Assembly: GCA_016181005.1 (NCBI GenBank) | Contig: JACPAE010000004.1 | Coordinates: 73,890-137,889 of the forward strand | Direction of reading: 5' to 3' | DNA: 64,000 nucleotides | From: Candidatus Aenigmatarchaeota archaeon | Lineage (GTDB): Archaea > Aenigmatarchaeota > Aenigmatarchaeia > CG10238-14 > SCSR01 | Shown: positions 42,294 through 51,443 of the stretch, piece after piece | Layout: every line of letters starts with the position of its first letter | How positions within the stretch are numbered: the first letter of the stretch is position 1 | Made by a program: the position numbers and the translations under genes | Notes under the pieces: generated by a model | What the model was told of the DNA's origin: nothing | The model's input: only the letters and a program-made list of their open reading frames with translations | Database searches by the model: none

Positions 42294-43373
42294 ATGAAGA
42301 CGTACAATAAAATCTTTAACAAACTATGCTCCTTAGAGAATCTTAAACTGGCATTCAAAAAAGCCAAGAAAGGCAAAAGCAAGAAATGGTACGTAAAGGA
42401 ATTTGAATGCAATTTGGATAATGAATTGACGAAATTAAAAATGGAACTGGATAATCAAACCTACAGACCACAGACATTAAAGAGATTCATAGTAAGAGAT
42501 CCGAAAACAAGGGTCGTTCACGCATCAGCTTTCAGAGACAGAGTAGTTCATCATGCTATATGCAACATAATAGAACCTGTATTCGAGAAGATTTTCATTA
42601 ATGACAGCTATGCCAACAGGAAGAAAAAAGGAACTCTTTCGGGATTAAATAGATTCGACAAATTCAAACATAAAGTTACTAGAAATCGTGAGTTATTAAG
42701 GAGTGCTAAAGACGGCAATATGACTGTAGGTTATGCCCTAAAAGCAGATATAAGGCATTATTTTGATACTGTTGATTTGGAAATCCTAATGGAAATCATC
42801 CAAAAGAAGATAATCGACAGCAAAGTCCTGCGGTTAATAAAAGCAATTCTGGACAACCATGATTTCAAAACTAAAGGAAAGGGAATGCCTCTTGGAAATT
42901 TAACGAGCCAGTTTTTCGCTAATGTCTATCTTAATGAGTTGGATTATTACGTGAAGCACAAACTCAAGGTAAAATATTATATTCGATATGTGGATGATTT
43001 TGTTATTCTGCACAGGTCTAAAGAAAAACTAGCGCTGTACAGGTGGATGATAGACAACTTTCTAAAGCAGAGACTTAAGCTCGAATTGCATCCTGAGAAA
43101 TCGAAAATCGTCCCCTTACATTATGGCGTAAAGTTACTAGGTTTTCGTGTGTTCTACTACTATAAGCTACCACGGAAAAGCAATCTAAGGATTTTTGAAA
43201 AGAAATTAAGTATCTATACATTGACACCCAGAGAGAGAGAGAGCATATTGAAAAACTGAATAAAATACTTGAAGGGGTGGTTTGGTTACGCTGCACAAGG
43301 AAATACTTACAAATTGAGAAAGAGAATTGTTAAAAGAACCAATAATATGATTCGAAATCAAATAAAATTATGA
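42294..43373 (+). CDS. DGR reverse transcriptase, C-terminal frame disrupted
   Basis: The open frame gives 321 residues and stops at 43257-43259. Catalytic motif YVDDFVIL is at about residues 230-237, and PLGNLTSQ, the DGR/retron-type motif 4, at about 199-206. The missing tail follows: HIEKLNKILEG is in the -1 frame, then WFGYAAQGNTYKLRKRIV returns to the first frame up to a stop at 43371-43373. One AG unit fewer at 43230-43243 and one G fewer at 43274-43277 would restore about 358 residues. The core motifs are intact; loss of the thumb tail may or may not stop activity. Confidence 0.82.
43230..43243 (+). repeat. (AG)7 tract within the reverse transcriptase gene
   Basis: Seven AG units. Removing one unit would open the frame leading to HIEKLNKILEG. 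With the G4 run at 43274 the tract decides whether the reverse transcriptase tail is translated. Confidence 0.75.
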
Positions 43374-44215
43374 AGTTAGCTGTTGTTGCTTTAGGCGGTA
43401 ATTCTTTGATTCACCCCAAAGAACGAGGAACTGCCGAAAAACAGATCAAACGTGTTAATAAGACAATTAGCCATCTTAAACCTCTTGCAAGAAAATTTAC
43501 CCTAGTTTTAACACACGGCTCGGGACCTCAAGTGGGCAATCTATTGTTTCAGCAAAAGCTTTCTAAGAAAACTTTGCCAGAAATGCCTTTAGACACCTTA
43601 GATTCTATGGTGCAGGGCCAGCTCGGTTATTGGATACAGCAAGCTGTTGAAAATGTTCTGCATAAGAATGCCGTCACTATCATTACACGTGTGCTAGTTG
43701 ACAAAAGCGACAATGCATTCAAACATCCTACCAAGCCAATAGGTCAGAAGAGCTGGAAAAAAATGGTAGCATCCCCCATACCAATTCAAATAATTGATGT
43801 GGAAAAAATCAAAGCTCTAGTAAAAAATAATTTTGTTGTTATCGCTTGTGGCGGCGGCGGCATCCCGGTAATTAAAAAGGTTGGAAAGTTCAGCGGTGTA
43901 GAAGCCGTGGTGGACAAAGATCATGCCACACAAAAACTTGCATCGCAATTGAAAGCCGATACAATAATCTTCCTTACTGATGTGCAATATGTTTTTTACA
44001 ATTATGGGAAATCAAGCCAAAAGCCTCTTAGGAAGTTGTCAATTGAAAATGCTATAAAATATCTCAAGGATAACCAGTTCGAGGAAGGGTCTATGAAGCC
44101 TAAAATTGAGGCAAGTGTGGAATTCCTGAAGAAAGGCGGAAAGAAAGTCTTGATTACTTCTCCTGAGAAATTAAATTTAGCACTAAAGGGAAAGGCAGGA
44201 ACAGTGGTTGAATGA
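43370..44215 (+). CDS. arcC: Carbamate kinase
   Basis: A 281-residue amino-acid-kinase-fold protein. It starts VVALGGNSLI, with THGSGPQVGNL, ACGGGGIPV and VDKDHATQKLASQL motifs of carbamate kinase. It makes ATP and carbamate from carbamoyl phosphate and ADP. Its ATG overlaps the ancestral stop of the reverse transcriptase (ATGA), and its stop overlaps the start of the carbamoyltransferase gene. Confidence 0.93.
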   Translation: MKLAVVALGGNSLIHPKERGTAEKQIKRVNKTISHLKPLARKFTLVLTHGSGPQVGNLLFQQKLSKKTLPEMPLDTLDSMVQGQLGYWIQQAVENVLHKNAVTIITRVLVDKSDNAFKHPTKPIGQKSWKKMVASPIPIQIIDVEKIKALVKNNFVVIACGGGGIPVIKKVGKFSGVEAVVDKDHATQKLASQLKADTIIFLTDVQYVFYNYGKSSQKPLRKLSIENAIKYLKDNQFEEGSMKPKIEASVEFLKKGGKKVLITSPEKLNLALKGKAGTVVE

Positions 44216-45081
44216 AGAAGGATTTGTTGTCGATCAATGATCTGTCTAAAGCCGATGTAGAAAAGATTTTTAAATTGGCTGATAAATTGAGAAATAAAAG
44301 GACGAATTATCTGAAAGGGAAAAATGTCGCATTAATATTCCAAAAACCATCCACTCGGACAAAAGTTTCTTTTGAAGTTGCTATTAATCACTTGGGTGGC
44401 AATGCAATAAGTTTGAATTGGAACGAACTTCAACTTGGCAGAGGAGAAACAATCGAAGACACTGCTAAAGTTTTAGAAAGGTATGTCGACGCCATAGTCA
44501 TAAGGGACTTTTACCATGACCATATAGTTAATATGGCCAAGATTGCAAAGATACCTGTAATTAACGCCTTATCCCATCTGGAGCATCCTTGCCAGGCTTT
44601 AGCTGACTTGTACACTATAAGACAAAAGAAGAAAAGCTTGAAAGGCAAAAAAATAGTTCTTCTAGGGGACGGCTCAAACAATACTTTTCATTCATTGGTT
44701 TTATCATCCGAAAAATTCGGCATGGAGGTAGTTGTATCATGTTCAAAGAATTACAAACCTAAAGTTAAAGCAAATTATAAAATCGTAGAAAATCCGAAGG
44801 AAGCAGTTAAAGGCGCTGATGTTCTTTATGTGGACAGTTTTGTTAGCATGGGAGAGGAGGCTGAACAAGAGAAAAGATTAAGGGAATTGAGGAATTACCA
44901 ATTAAACTCAGATTTGGTCAAGTTAGCAAAAAAGGATGTTATTGTGCTTCATCCGTTACCAGCCCATCGTGGACAGGAAATATCTTCTAAAGTCATTGAT
45001 GGTAAGAGTTCTGTTGTGTTTGACCAATCTGAGAATAGATTACATACGGAAAAAGCCATTTTGCAATTGCTAGTAAGATGA
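44212..45081 (+). CDS. Ornithine carbamoyltransferase-like protein
   Basis: A 289-residue carbamoyltransferase, a little shorter than usual. The carbamoyl-phosphate site is KPSTRTKVSFEVA, then HPCQALADL. The ornithine loop is SFVSMGEEAEQ. The conserved HCLP motif of ornithine carbamoyltransferases reads HPLPAHRG here, with proline in place of cysteine. It could run as citrulline phosphorolysis, feeding carbamate kinase. It overlaps carbamate kinase by four bases. Confidence 0.88.
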   Translation: MKKDLLSINDLSKADVEKIFKLADKLRNKRTNYLKGKNVALIFQKPSTRTKVSFEVAINHLGGNAISLNWNELQLGRGETIEDTAKVLERYVDAIVIRDFYHDHIVNMAKIAKIPVINALSHLEHPCQALADLYTIRQKKKSLKGKKIVLLGDGSNNTFHSLVLSSEKFGMEVVVSCSKNYKPKVKANYKIVENPKEAVKGADVLYVDSFVSMGEEAEQEKRLRELRNYQLNSDLVKLAKKDVIVLHPLPAHRGQEISSKVIDGKSSVVFDQSENRLHTEKAILQLLVR

Positions 45082-45110
45082 ATTTAATAAAGTAAAAGAA
45101 TTATTTATTA

Positions 45111-46586
45111 ATGGCTGTTGCAACCTACAAAATGTATATAGATGGCAAATGGGGTTCAAGCAATTCTGGTGAGACCTATACACGTGTCAACCCGGCCAAC
45201 TACAACCAAGTTCTTGGCAGATTCCAGCAAGGCAATAAAGAGGACGTTAACAAAGCTGTAGATGCTGCTGAAGATGCTTTTGAAAAATGGAGGAATGTAC
45301 CACCGCCAAAAAGAGGAGAGATTCTTTTGCGAGTTGCACAATTGCTTAAAGAGCATAAAGAAGAGTTGGCACGAACAATGACTCGGGAGATGGGAAAAGT
45401 TCTTATGGAAACTCGCGGGGATGTTCAAGAGGCAATAGATACATGCGAGTTGATGGCTGGAGAAGGTAGGAGATTGTTCGGAAGAACTACAACAAGCGAA
45501 TTGCGAGACAAATTTGCAATGACTGTTCGTTTGCCTTTAGGTGTTGTCGCATGCATAACACCGTGGAACTTTCCTATTGCTATACCTGCATGGAAAATTA
45601 CAGCGGCACTGATTTGTGGAAATACAGTAGTCTTCAAACCTTCCAGTGACACTCCGATTTGCGCAACTAAATTCATTGAAATTCTAGAGAAAGCCGGTGT
45701 GCCAAAAGGTGTAGTTAATATGGTAACTGGTCCTGGTGGAACTGTAGGCACTCACTTGGTCAAGCATAAGAAAGTCAGAGCAGTGTCGTTCACCGGCCAC
45801 AAGGATACAGGTGCACAAATCTTGAAAGATGCCGGAATAGGGAAGAAAATTGGCTTGGAGATGGGAAGCAAGAATCCAATAATTATTATGGACGACGCTG
45901 ACTTGGAGCTGGCGTTGGACGGAGTTGTTTGGGGTGCGTTCGGCACATGCGGGCAAAGATGCACCGCAGCCAGCCGTGTTATTGTCCACAAGAAAGTTAA
46001 GGAAAAGTTTCAGAGAATGTTAATAGAACGTGCAAAAAAGCTGAGAATGGGAGACGGTTTGCATCCGAAAACAGATGTTGGGCCGCTGGTAAACAAGGCA
46101 GCGCAAGAGAAAGTTGCAAAATACATTGAGCTAGGAAAGAATGAAGGCGCCAAATTATCTTATGGAGGTAAAGTTCCAAAATTGAAGGGGTGGTTTGTAG
46201 AGCCGACAATATTCACAGGCGCATCACCAGACATGAAAATTTTCCAGGACGAGATATTCGGTCCTGTTACAAGCTTGACAGAAGCCAGAAATTTGGACCA
46301 TGCAATCGAGCTTGCCAATGCTGTAGAATACGGGCTCAGTTCGTCCATTTACACTAGCAATATACAGAATGCAATGAAGGCGATAAAATATCTTGAATAT
46401 GGACTCACCTACGTCAATTCATCGACGATAGGTTCAGAGGTTCATTTACCATTCGGAGGGACGAAAGCTTCAGGCTCAGGGCATAAAGAAGTTGGTTGGA
46501 CTGGCATAGAGTTCTTTACTGATGAAAAGACTGTGTACATCGACTATTCCGGCAAATTGCAAAGGGCGCAAATCGATATAGAATAA
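45111..46586 (+). CDS. NAD(P)-dependent aldehyde dehydrogenase
   Basis: A 491-residue enzyme. The cofactor loop is TPWNFPIAIPAWK, the general base is in GLEMGSKNP, and the catalytic cysteine is in FGTCGQRCTAASR. Length and motifs match the ALDH superfamily. It oxidises an aldehyde to the acid; the substrate is not readable. The position after ornithine carbamoyltransferase is compatible with ornithine or 4-aminobutyrate-type catabolism. Confidence 0.9.
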   Translation: MAVATYKMYIDGKWGSSNSGETYTRVNPANYNQVLGRFQQGNKEDVNKAVDAAEDAFEKWRNVPPPKRGEILLRVAQLLKEHKEELARTMTREMGKVLMETRGDVQEAIDTCELMAGEGRRLFGRTTTSELRDKFAMTVRLPLGVVACITPWNFPIAIPAWKITAALICGNTVVFKPSSDTPICATKFIEILEKAGVPKGVVNMVTGPGGTVGTHLVKHKKVRAVSFTGHKDTGAQILKDAGIGKKIGLEMGSKNPIIIMDDADLELALDGVVWGAFGTCGQRCTAASRVIVHKKVKEKFQRMLIERAKKLRMGDGLHPKTDVGPLVNKAAQEKVAKYIELGKNEGAKLSYGGKVPKLKGWFVEPTIFTGASPDMKIFQDEIFGPVTSLTEARNLDHAIELANAVEYGLSSSIYTSNIQNAMKAIKYLEYGLTYVNSSTIGSEVHLPFGGTKASGSGHKEVGWTGIEFFTDEKTVYIDYSGKLQRAQIDIE

Positions 46587-46649
46587 CTAGCAGCAGTCTT
46601 TCCCGCATGCGCACATCTGTTCCTTGCTTTCCTTTTTCCTCGATTTCAT
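46587..46649 (-). CDS. Possible very small cysteine-rich protein
   Basis: A 20-residue frame: a lysine-rich start (MKSRKKESKEQ) and a cysteine-rich end (MCACGKDCC). It directly follows the aldehyde dehydrogenase stop on the opposite strand. CxC-GKDCC could bind a metal. Very short frames can arise by chance, so support is weak. The rest of 46650-46782 shows no gene. Confidence 0.3.
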   Translation of the reverse strand: MKSRKKESKEQMCACGKDCC

Positions 46650-46800
46650 AACATCAATTCAGGGTCTATACTTAAATCTTTAACAGCATCTCTTATTATT
46701 CGAGTGCCATGGAACCTGTTGAAGCATTGAGGTATGAATAACAAGTCCGATAACAACACAGATTAATTTTTATCGTCACCTAATGTTACATAGCGGTATA

Positions 46801-47794
46801 ATGTACAATCTCGGAGCAATAGGCTTGGGTCATTGGGTAAAGAGATTGCATCATGTGCTTGAAAAAGGAAACAAGATGAAGCTTCTCAAGGCTGTTGCAC
46901 TCAAAACTTACGAAGAAAGGAAGGACGAATTGGAATCTTACGGGATAGCAAAAGACAGATATTTTAATGTGAACTCAGACGGTAAAATTCCAACCGGGTT
47001 TTTCAGAGATATCGACGTCGTGCAGATAGCAAGCCACAATAAGTTCCATTTCAACCAACTGCTCCAGTGCCTCTCAAATAGAAAACTCACTATAGTAGAA
47101 AAGACTTTAGCTGTTAATAGAGACGAGTTCAACCAAGTCATGGAGAATAACAAATTTTGACACAGTTTTTCTTGAGAAAGCCGATGAGGAAGACACTAGA
47201 AGAGGATGGGTTTTTTCGCCTGAACACGGCGGCATATTCATGGACTTGATACATCCGGTAGAGATTCTAGTCCAGATATTGAAAGCGGATTTGGACGAAC
47301 TGACTGACGCCAGGACATATATAGTGAAACCTGAATACGACAGCAAGAATCCGAGCGCAGTGCAAGTCATCTATAAAGTTAGTGGTAGTAAATTTGCAAA
47401 GGACGCAGTCGCAACAATAAAGCTCGGCAAAGGCTTTGATATGGCTTCAGACAAGAAAATCATGCGACTGTATTTTGAAGACGGCACGTTTATCGAGTTC
47501 GAATATCTAAACACAGAAGAAGAGCTTGCGACAGGCAAAAGAGGAAGTTGGAAGCTGTTCAAGAGCGAAGAAGGCGGTGCCAAATTGTTGGAAAGCAAGG
47601 AGGTGCAAGGCCTTTTGTCCTACGAGACTCTGATAAACGAGGTTGTAAAAATTCTTCAAGGCGGAGAGATGCCTCTGACGTTGGACGAGATAAAACGCAT
47701 GTACGAGTCCGAGTGGCAGTTCCAGGAAATCTCAAAAGATTTGAAGCCGATTACAGACAAGGAAGAGATTAAAAAACTCACTGAGGGTATTTAA
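46801..47794 (+). pseudogene. Gfo/Idh/MocA-type oxidoreductase split by a frameshift
   Basis: The first frame (46801-47160) is a Rossmann domain: NLGAIGLGHWVKRL, then DVVQIASHNKFH and TIVEKTLAV, as in Gfo/Idh/MocA oxidoreductases. A +1 shift at the TTTT run near 47155-47158 separates it from the second frame. That continues DTVFLEKADEEDTRRGW, GGIFMDLIHPVEIL (the family's second domain) and ends at 47794. One T fewer would give a 330-residue protein. This could be real decay or an assembly error. It precedes DGR target 2. Confidence 0.72.
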
Positions 47795-47798
47795 ATTC
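47790..47798 (+). promoter_or_regulatory. Promoter box of DGR target 2
   Basis: TTTAAATTC starts 30 bases before the ATG at 47820, the same spacing as for target 1. It overlaps the stop codon of the split oxidoreductase. Confidence 0.55.
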
Positions 47799-47819
47799 TT
47801 AATCGACTCTTAATAAAAT

Positions 47820-48530
47820 ATGCCAACTATAGTTGTAGCCACCTCTATCGAGGAAGCTTTACACGAATTAGCAAACTATCTAGTCCCTATAGAGCAATCC
47901 AAATTTTCCCAATTAGGGTGTTACGGAGAGCCGTTAAGATCCAACAGGCAAGTTGAACTTAAAGGCAGGGGATCTCTTGTAGGAGACGATGGTACAATTA
48001 GACTTAACCTGCCGGAACAGATACTATTTTTCAACTTACTAGACTCAAAATACGGTCCTCTAGAGCACGGCAATCTGGAACGGCAATTAAGAGCAGCCTA
48101 TTCTCCAGAAGGGCAATCCTACAAAGACAATGTTCTGGCTCTTTTCTGGGTGTATACAGGCGAGGTTGGAATAAAATTAGAAAATGGTCATGTGTTTGGA
48201 AGAGCTGTTAAAGTTGAGCCTATACCAACAGGTATATCAACAGGTACTGTTGTTTTTGAAGACGAATCACAAGCTCAGCCCAGCCCAGGGGACTACAAAT
48301 TTACTCTAAACAGATCGGGAGTTTATGTGCCTACTGACATAGGTCGATTTGATCAAATAGGAGAAGCAGAAGGCAATGGTTATTGGCATGGTGTTTATCC
48401 AGACAGCCAAGGCAGGTCTGTTGTCAGGTGCGGCTGGGACTCTGGCGATGGGGGGTTTGGCGCGGATGCGTACGGGCTGTTGGTCAGGGCCGTCGCTACC
48501 ACTCTGGGTACGTGGAGAAAGGCAGCTTAA
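47820..48530 (+). CDS. DGR target-like protein 2
   Basis: A 236-residue protein, body AT-rich, with the last 37 residues encoded by a GC-rich, adenine-poor stretch. That tail reads RCGWDSGDGG, then FGADAYGLLVRAV and ends TWRKAA. Aligned with target 3 it shares G(W/F)xxGD and LxRA(V/F) at matching positions. This composition is expected after A-to-N mutagenesis. No matching template repeat occurs in this window, so the assignment is by analogy. Confidence 0.6.
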   Translation: MPTIVVATSIEEALHELANYLVPIEQSKFSQLGCYGEPLRSNRQVELKGRGSLVGDDGTIRLNLPEQILFFNLLDSKYGPLEHGNLERQLRAAYSPEGQSYKDNVLALFWVYTGEVGIKLENGHVFGRAVKVEPIPTGISTGTVVFEDESQAQPSPGDYKFTLNRSGVYVPTDIGRFDQIGEAEGNGYWHGVYPDSQGRSVVRCGWDSGDGGFGADAYGLLVRAVATTLGTWRKAA

Positions 48531-48584
48531 TCACTCTTTTGTTTATTTGAAATATCTTTTTGACAATGTACGAGATTGATTATT

Positions 48585-49532
48585 ATGAAAGTTGGACTTG
48601 TAGGCTTGGGAAGAATGGGAACAGACATAGCCAAACGGCTTGTTAATGGCGGTCATGAAGTTTTTGTCTGGGGAAGAAGTGATAAAGTTTTCAAGAATGC
48701 CGAAGAAGTAGGAGCTAGGGGAACAACAGACATGCAAGAATTCTTTAACCAGTTGCCCTCACCCAGAATTATATGGTTGATGGTTACTTCTGACGCGGTC
48801 GATGAAGTGTTGCAAAAGACAATGCCATATTTGAGCAAAGGCGATATAGTTGTTGACGGCGGCAACTCTTTTTTCAAAGACTCCATAAGGCGTGCAAGCG
48901 AATTGAAAGACAAGGGAATTAATTTTCTTGATGTGGGCACGAGCGGCGGAATCGAGGGCGAGGAAATCGGCTATTGCATCATGGTCGGCGGCGAAAAAGA
49001 AATATTCCATAAAATCGAGCCGATACTGCAGAAGATTGCTACCAAAGACGGCTATGGCTATGTCGGCAAGTCCGGCGCCGGCCATTTCGCCAAGATGGTG
49101 CACAACGGAATCGAATACGGCATGATGGAATCGATAGGCGAAGGGGCGGCTATGCTGAAAAATTCCCAGTTTGATTTTGACCTCCGCGAAGTTTTCAGAA
49201 TATACAGCGCGAAATCAATCATCGACTCGAGGCTTGTGAGCTGGACTTTGAATGAATTAAGGGAAAATCCGGATCTTTCCGGCATCTCCTCGATAATAGG
49301 CTCTGGAGGAAGCGGAGAAAAAATTGTTGGCGAAGGCCACTGGACTGTTCAGACAGCTAAAGAGATGGGCATAGACGTGCCGGCCATAGAGGCTGCAGTC
49401 AGGGTAAGGGATTCGTCCGACAAGGATTCTGAAAGCTCGCCGTCCGGCTTTAGAAACAAGGTAGTTGCTGCTATGCGCTGGCAATTCGGCCAGCATCCTG
49501 TTAAAAAGGATAAGCCGAAGGAAAACGAATGA
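48585..49532 (+). CDS. gnd: 6-phosphogluconate dehydrogenase (decarboxylating), short type
   Basis: A 315-residue dehydrogenase from the ATG at 48585. The cofactor motif is VGLVGLGRMG and the substrate loop is GTSGGIEGEEIGY. A helix with HNGIEYGMMESIGEG holds active-site residues. The short length is like the bacterial GndA/YqeC type, often NAD-dependent. It makes ribulose 5-phosphate from 6-phosphogluconate. The adjacent frameshifted oxidoreductase could act earlier in the same route, but this is unproven. Confidence 0.9.
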   Translation: MKVGLVGLGRMGTDIAKRLVNGGHEVFVWGRSDKVFKNAEEVGARGTTDMQEFFNQLPSPRIIWLMVTSDAVDEVLQKTMPYLSKGDIVVDGGNSFFKDSIRRASELKDKGINFLDVGTSGGIEGEEIGYCIMVGGEKEIFHKIEPILQKIATKDGYGYVGKSGAGHFAKMVHNGIEYGMMESIGEGAAMLKNSQFDFDLREVFRIYSAKSIIDSRLVSWTLNELRENPDLSGISSIIGSGGSGEKIVGEGHWTVQTAKEMGIDVPAIEAAVRVRDSSDKDSESSPSGFRNKVVAAMRWQFGQHPVKKDKPKENE

Positions 49533-49539
49533 ATAAAGC

Positions 49540-50778
49540 ATGGTAGCGCTTGACCCAATCGTGCCTGTGATAGCAATCTTTACGCTAGTTGTTCTTGTGC
49601 TCGGCGTGATACTGCGGTATCTCGGCCAGCCTTATGTCATAGCATACATAGTCGCAGGCCTGCTGCTTGGAGCCAACGGCCTTGGGTTGAGCAATGATTT
49701 CATACTTTCCCAGCTAGGCACAGTAGGAATAATTCTCCTCCTCTTTTTTATCGGGATGGAAGTGTCGTTGCCCCGGCTGGTCTCGAACTGGAGGGTGGCG
49801 ATAGTCGGCACGACCCTGCAAATAATACTCAGCGTCATACTCATTGTGATTCTTGGCACGCTACTTAGCTGGCCTTTGGAGCGCAGCATTCTCTTCGGCT
49901 TTGTAATCAGCCTAAGCAGCACCGCAGTGGTGCTCAAGATACTGGAGGACAGGAATGAGCTGAACACAAAAGTCGGCCAGAACATGCTCGGAGTCCTTCT
50001 GGTTCAGGATCTGGCCGTTATTCCCATGCTGATAATTCTCAGCATGTTCGGTGGCAAGTCCCTTTCGGGCGGCGAACTTGCACTGCCATTGATAGGAACT
50101 ATCCTGATAATAGGCACTGTTTCTTGGATAGTCAAGCGCGGAGGGATATCTCTTCCGTTCGGCGAGGCAATAAGACAGGATCATGAGACGCAAGTGTTTG
50201 TCGCGCTTGTCATAGCATTCGGCTTTGCGTTGGTGACCGCGTTGTTCGGCCTTTCTTCAGCATTCGGCGCTTTCGTCGCAGGAATTCTTGTAGCAGCCAC
50301 GCGGGAGACCCACTGGATACACATGAACCTTAATCCTTTCAGAATAGTCTTCGTCGCGCTTTTCTTCGTCTACATCGGCATGCTGATAAGCATAGATTTC
50401 CTGCTTGAGAACCTGCTCATGATAGGCGTCTTAACCGTCGCAGTATTTGTGGTTAACACGGTGGCAAATGCCGTGATATTTAGGTTCTTGGGAGACGGCT
50501 GGAAGGAGAGCTTCTATTCCGGCGCACTGCTTTCGCAGATAGGTGAGTTCAGTTTCGTTCTTGTTTCCGTAGGCTTGCACCAAGGACTTGTCGCCGAGTT
50601 CGGCTACAACATCACAATCTCAATTATAGCTCTGACACTGCTCCTTAGCCCGTTCTGGATTTACTTCATGAAGAGGGTAACCCAGGCAGACTTTAAGAAG
50701 TATACGATACCTGTAATAACTCTGCCGGATTTTCCCGGTAGGGGGAAGTCCAAGTACAGCTACAAGCCGAAGAAATGA
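49540..50778 (+). CDS. Cation:proton antiporter (CPA2, KefB/NapA-like)
   Basis: A 412-residue membrane protein with about 12 helices. Helix signatures are GILVAATRE, ILEDRNELNTKVGQNMLGVLLVQDLAVIPML (shown here only by position, about residues 138-165) and SQIGEFSFVLVS. It exchanges Na+ or K+ for protons. No C-terminal TrkA-N domain is present; only a basic tail (GRGKSKYSYKPKK). It starts 7 bases after the 6PGDH stop and may be co-transcribed. Confidence 0.88.
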   Translation: MVALDPIVPVIAIFTLVVLVLGVILRYLGQPYVIAYIVAGLLLGANGLGLSNDFILSQLGTVGIILLLFFIGMEVSLPRLVSNWRVAIVGTTLQIILSVILIVILGTLLSWPLERSILFGFVISLSSTAVVLKILEDRNELNTKVGQNMLGVLLVQDLAVIPMLIILSMFGGKSLSGGELALPLIGTILIIGTVSWIVKRGGISLPFGEAIRQDHETQVFVALVIAFGFALVTALFGLSSAFGAFVAGILVAATRETHWIHMNLNPFRIVFVALFFVYIGMLISIDFLLENLLMIGVLTVAVFVVNTVANAVIFRFLGDGWKESFYSGALLSQIGEFSFVLVSVGLHQGLVAEFGYNITISIIALTLLLSPFWIYFMKRVTQADFKKYTIPVITLPDFPGRGKSKYSYKPKK

Positions 50779-50817
50779 GCATAGAGCAATTGCTATTTCA
50801 CCTTTAGTAAAAACTTC

Positions 50818-51069
50818 TCATTCGTAAATGCTCTCTCTTTGCCCGATTTTGTAAACAATTATATCCTTACCTTCCAAATAAAACAGTATCCTAAGCTTCC
50901 CCACTCTTAATCTATAATGGTTCTGATAACCTTTCAATTTCCTAATGTCTAAAGCATAGGAAAAGCCCCCTTCCAAAATCTTCAATTTACCGGTTATGCT
51001 TTCTTTCAACTTTTTGGGTAATTTCTCCAATTCCTTAGAAACCTTTTTCTCAAGAAGTATATTAAACAT
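50818..51069 (-). CDS. RelE/ParE-type toxin
   Basis: An 83-residue toxin. Helix pair VSKELEKLPKKLKESITGKL, then YALDIRKLKGYQNHYRLRVGKLRILFYL and VYKIGQRESIYE. It resembles the toxin at 19805 in size and fold but not closely in sequence. Its start codon directly follows the stop of the antitoxin gene. It is convergent with the antiporter gene. Confidence 0.82.
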   Translation of the reverse strand: MFNILLEKKVSKELEKLPKKLKESITGKLKILEGGFSYALDIRKLKGYQNHYRLRVGKLRILFYLEGKDIIVYKIGQRESIYE

Positions 51070-51276
51070 TTACTTCAGCTTGCTTAAAGGAACCAGTTTT
51101 AGTTTTCCTTCCCTTCTTTTGTTTTCAAAGCCTCTTATTGCAACAATATCTTCTCTGGTAGGCGCTTCAACACCAACGACCCTGCTTTCAACCAGCATAG
51201 ACACCTTTCTCAATTCATTTCTTATTTCTTTCAGCTCATCCATCAAGTATCTTGGTTTCAATTTTTCATGTCTCAT
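51070..51276 (-). CDS. Antitoxin of RelE-type module
   Basis: A 68-residue protein from the ATG at 51276. A TATAAATA box lies at about 51298-51305, about 25 bases upstream, so the longer frame is unlikely. The N-terminal half is a coiled coil (MDELKEIRNELRKVSM) and the C-terminal half holds GFENKRREGKLKLVPLSKLK. It pairs with the RelE-type toxin. Similar to the antitoxin at 20053. Confidence 0.75.
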   Translation of the reverse strand: MRHEKLKPRYLMDELKEIRNELRKVSMLVESRVVGVEAPTREDIVAIRGFENKRREGKLKLVPLSKLK

Positions 51277-51378
51277 GTTAACTAATTGTTTCTCTTGTTT
51301 TATAAATATTCGCCCGACGATTTTCCATCGCTTCACGCACTGGCTTTCTATAAGCTATACTTACATGAATTAATAATA

Positions 51379-51387
51379 TTTAAATCC
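51379..51387 (+). promoter_or_regulatory. Promoter box of DGR target 3
   Basis: TTTAAATCC lies 37 bases before an ATG at 51416 and shares the 13-base string with target 1. The usable start of target 3 is further down (GTG 51444) because of a frame difference. Confidence 0.5.
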
Positions 51388-51443
51388 TTTCCTGTCACTA
51401 TTAAATTAGATTATAATGACCACGGCCAGACAGCTTAGTTTCA

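Noticed and set aside
42294-43259. Group II intron or retron as source of the reverse transcriptase
   Set aside because: There is no maturase domain or intron RNA domain V, and the template/variable repeat pair with adenine-only changes fits a DGR.
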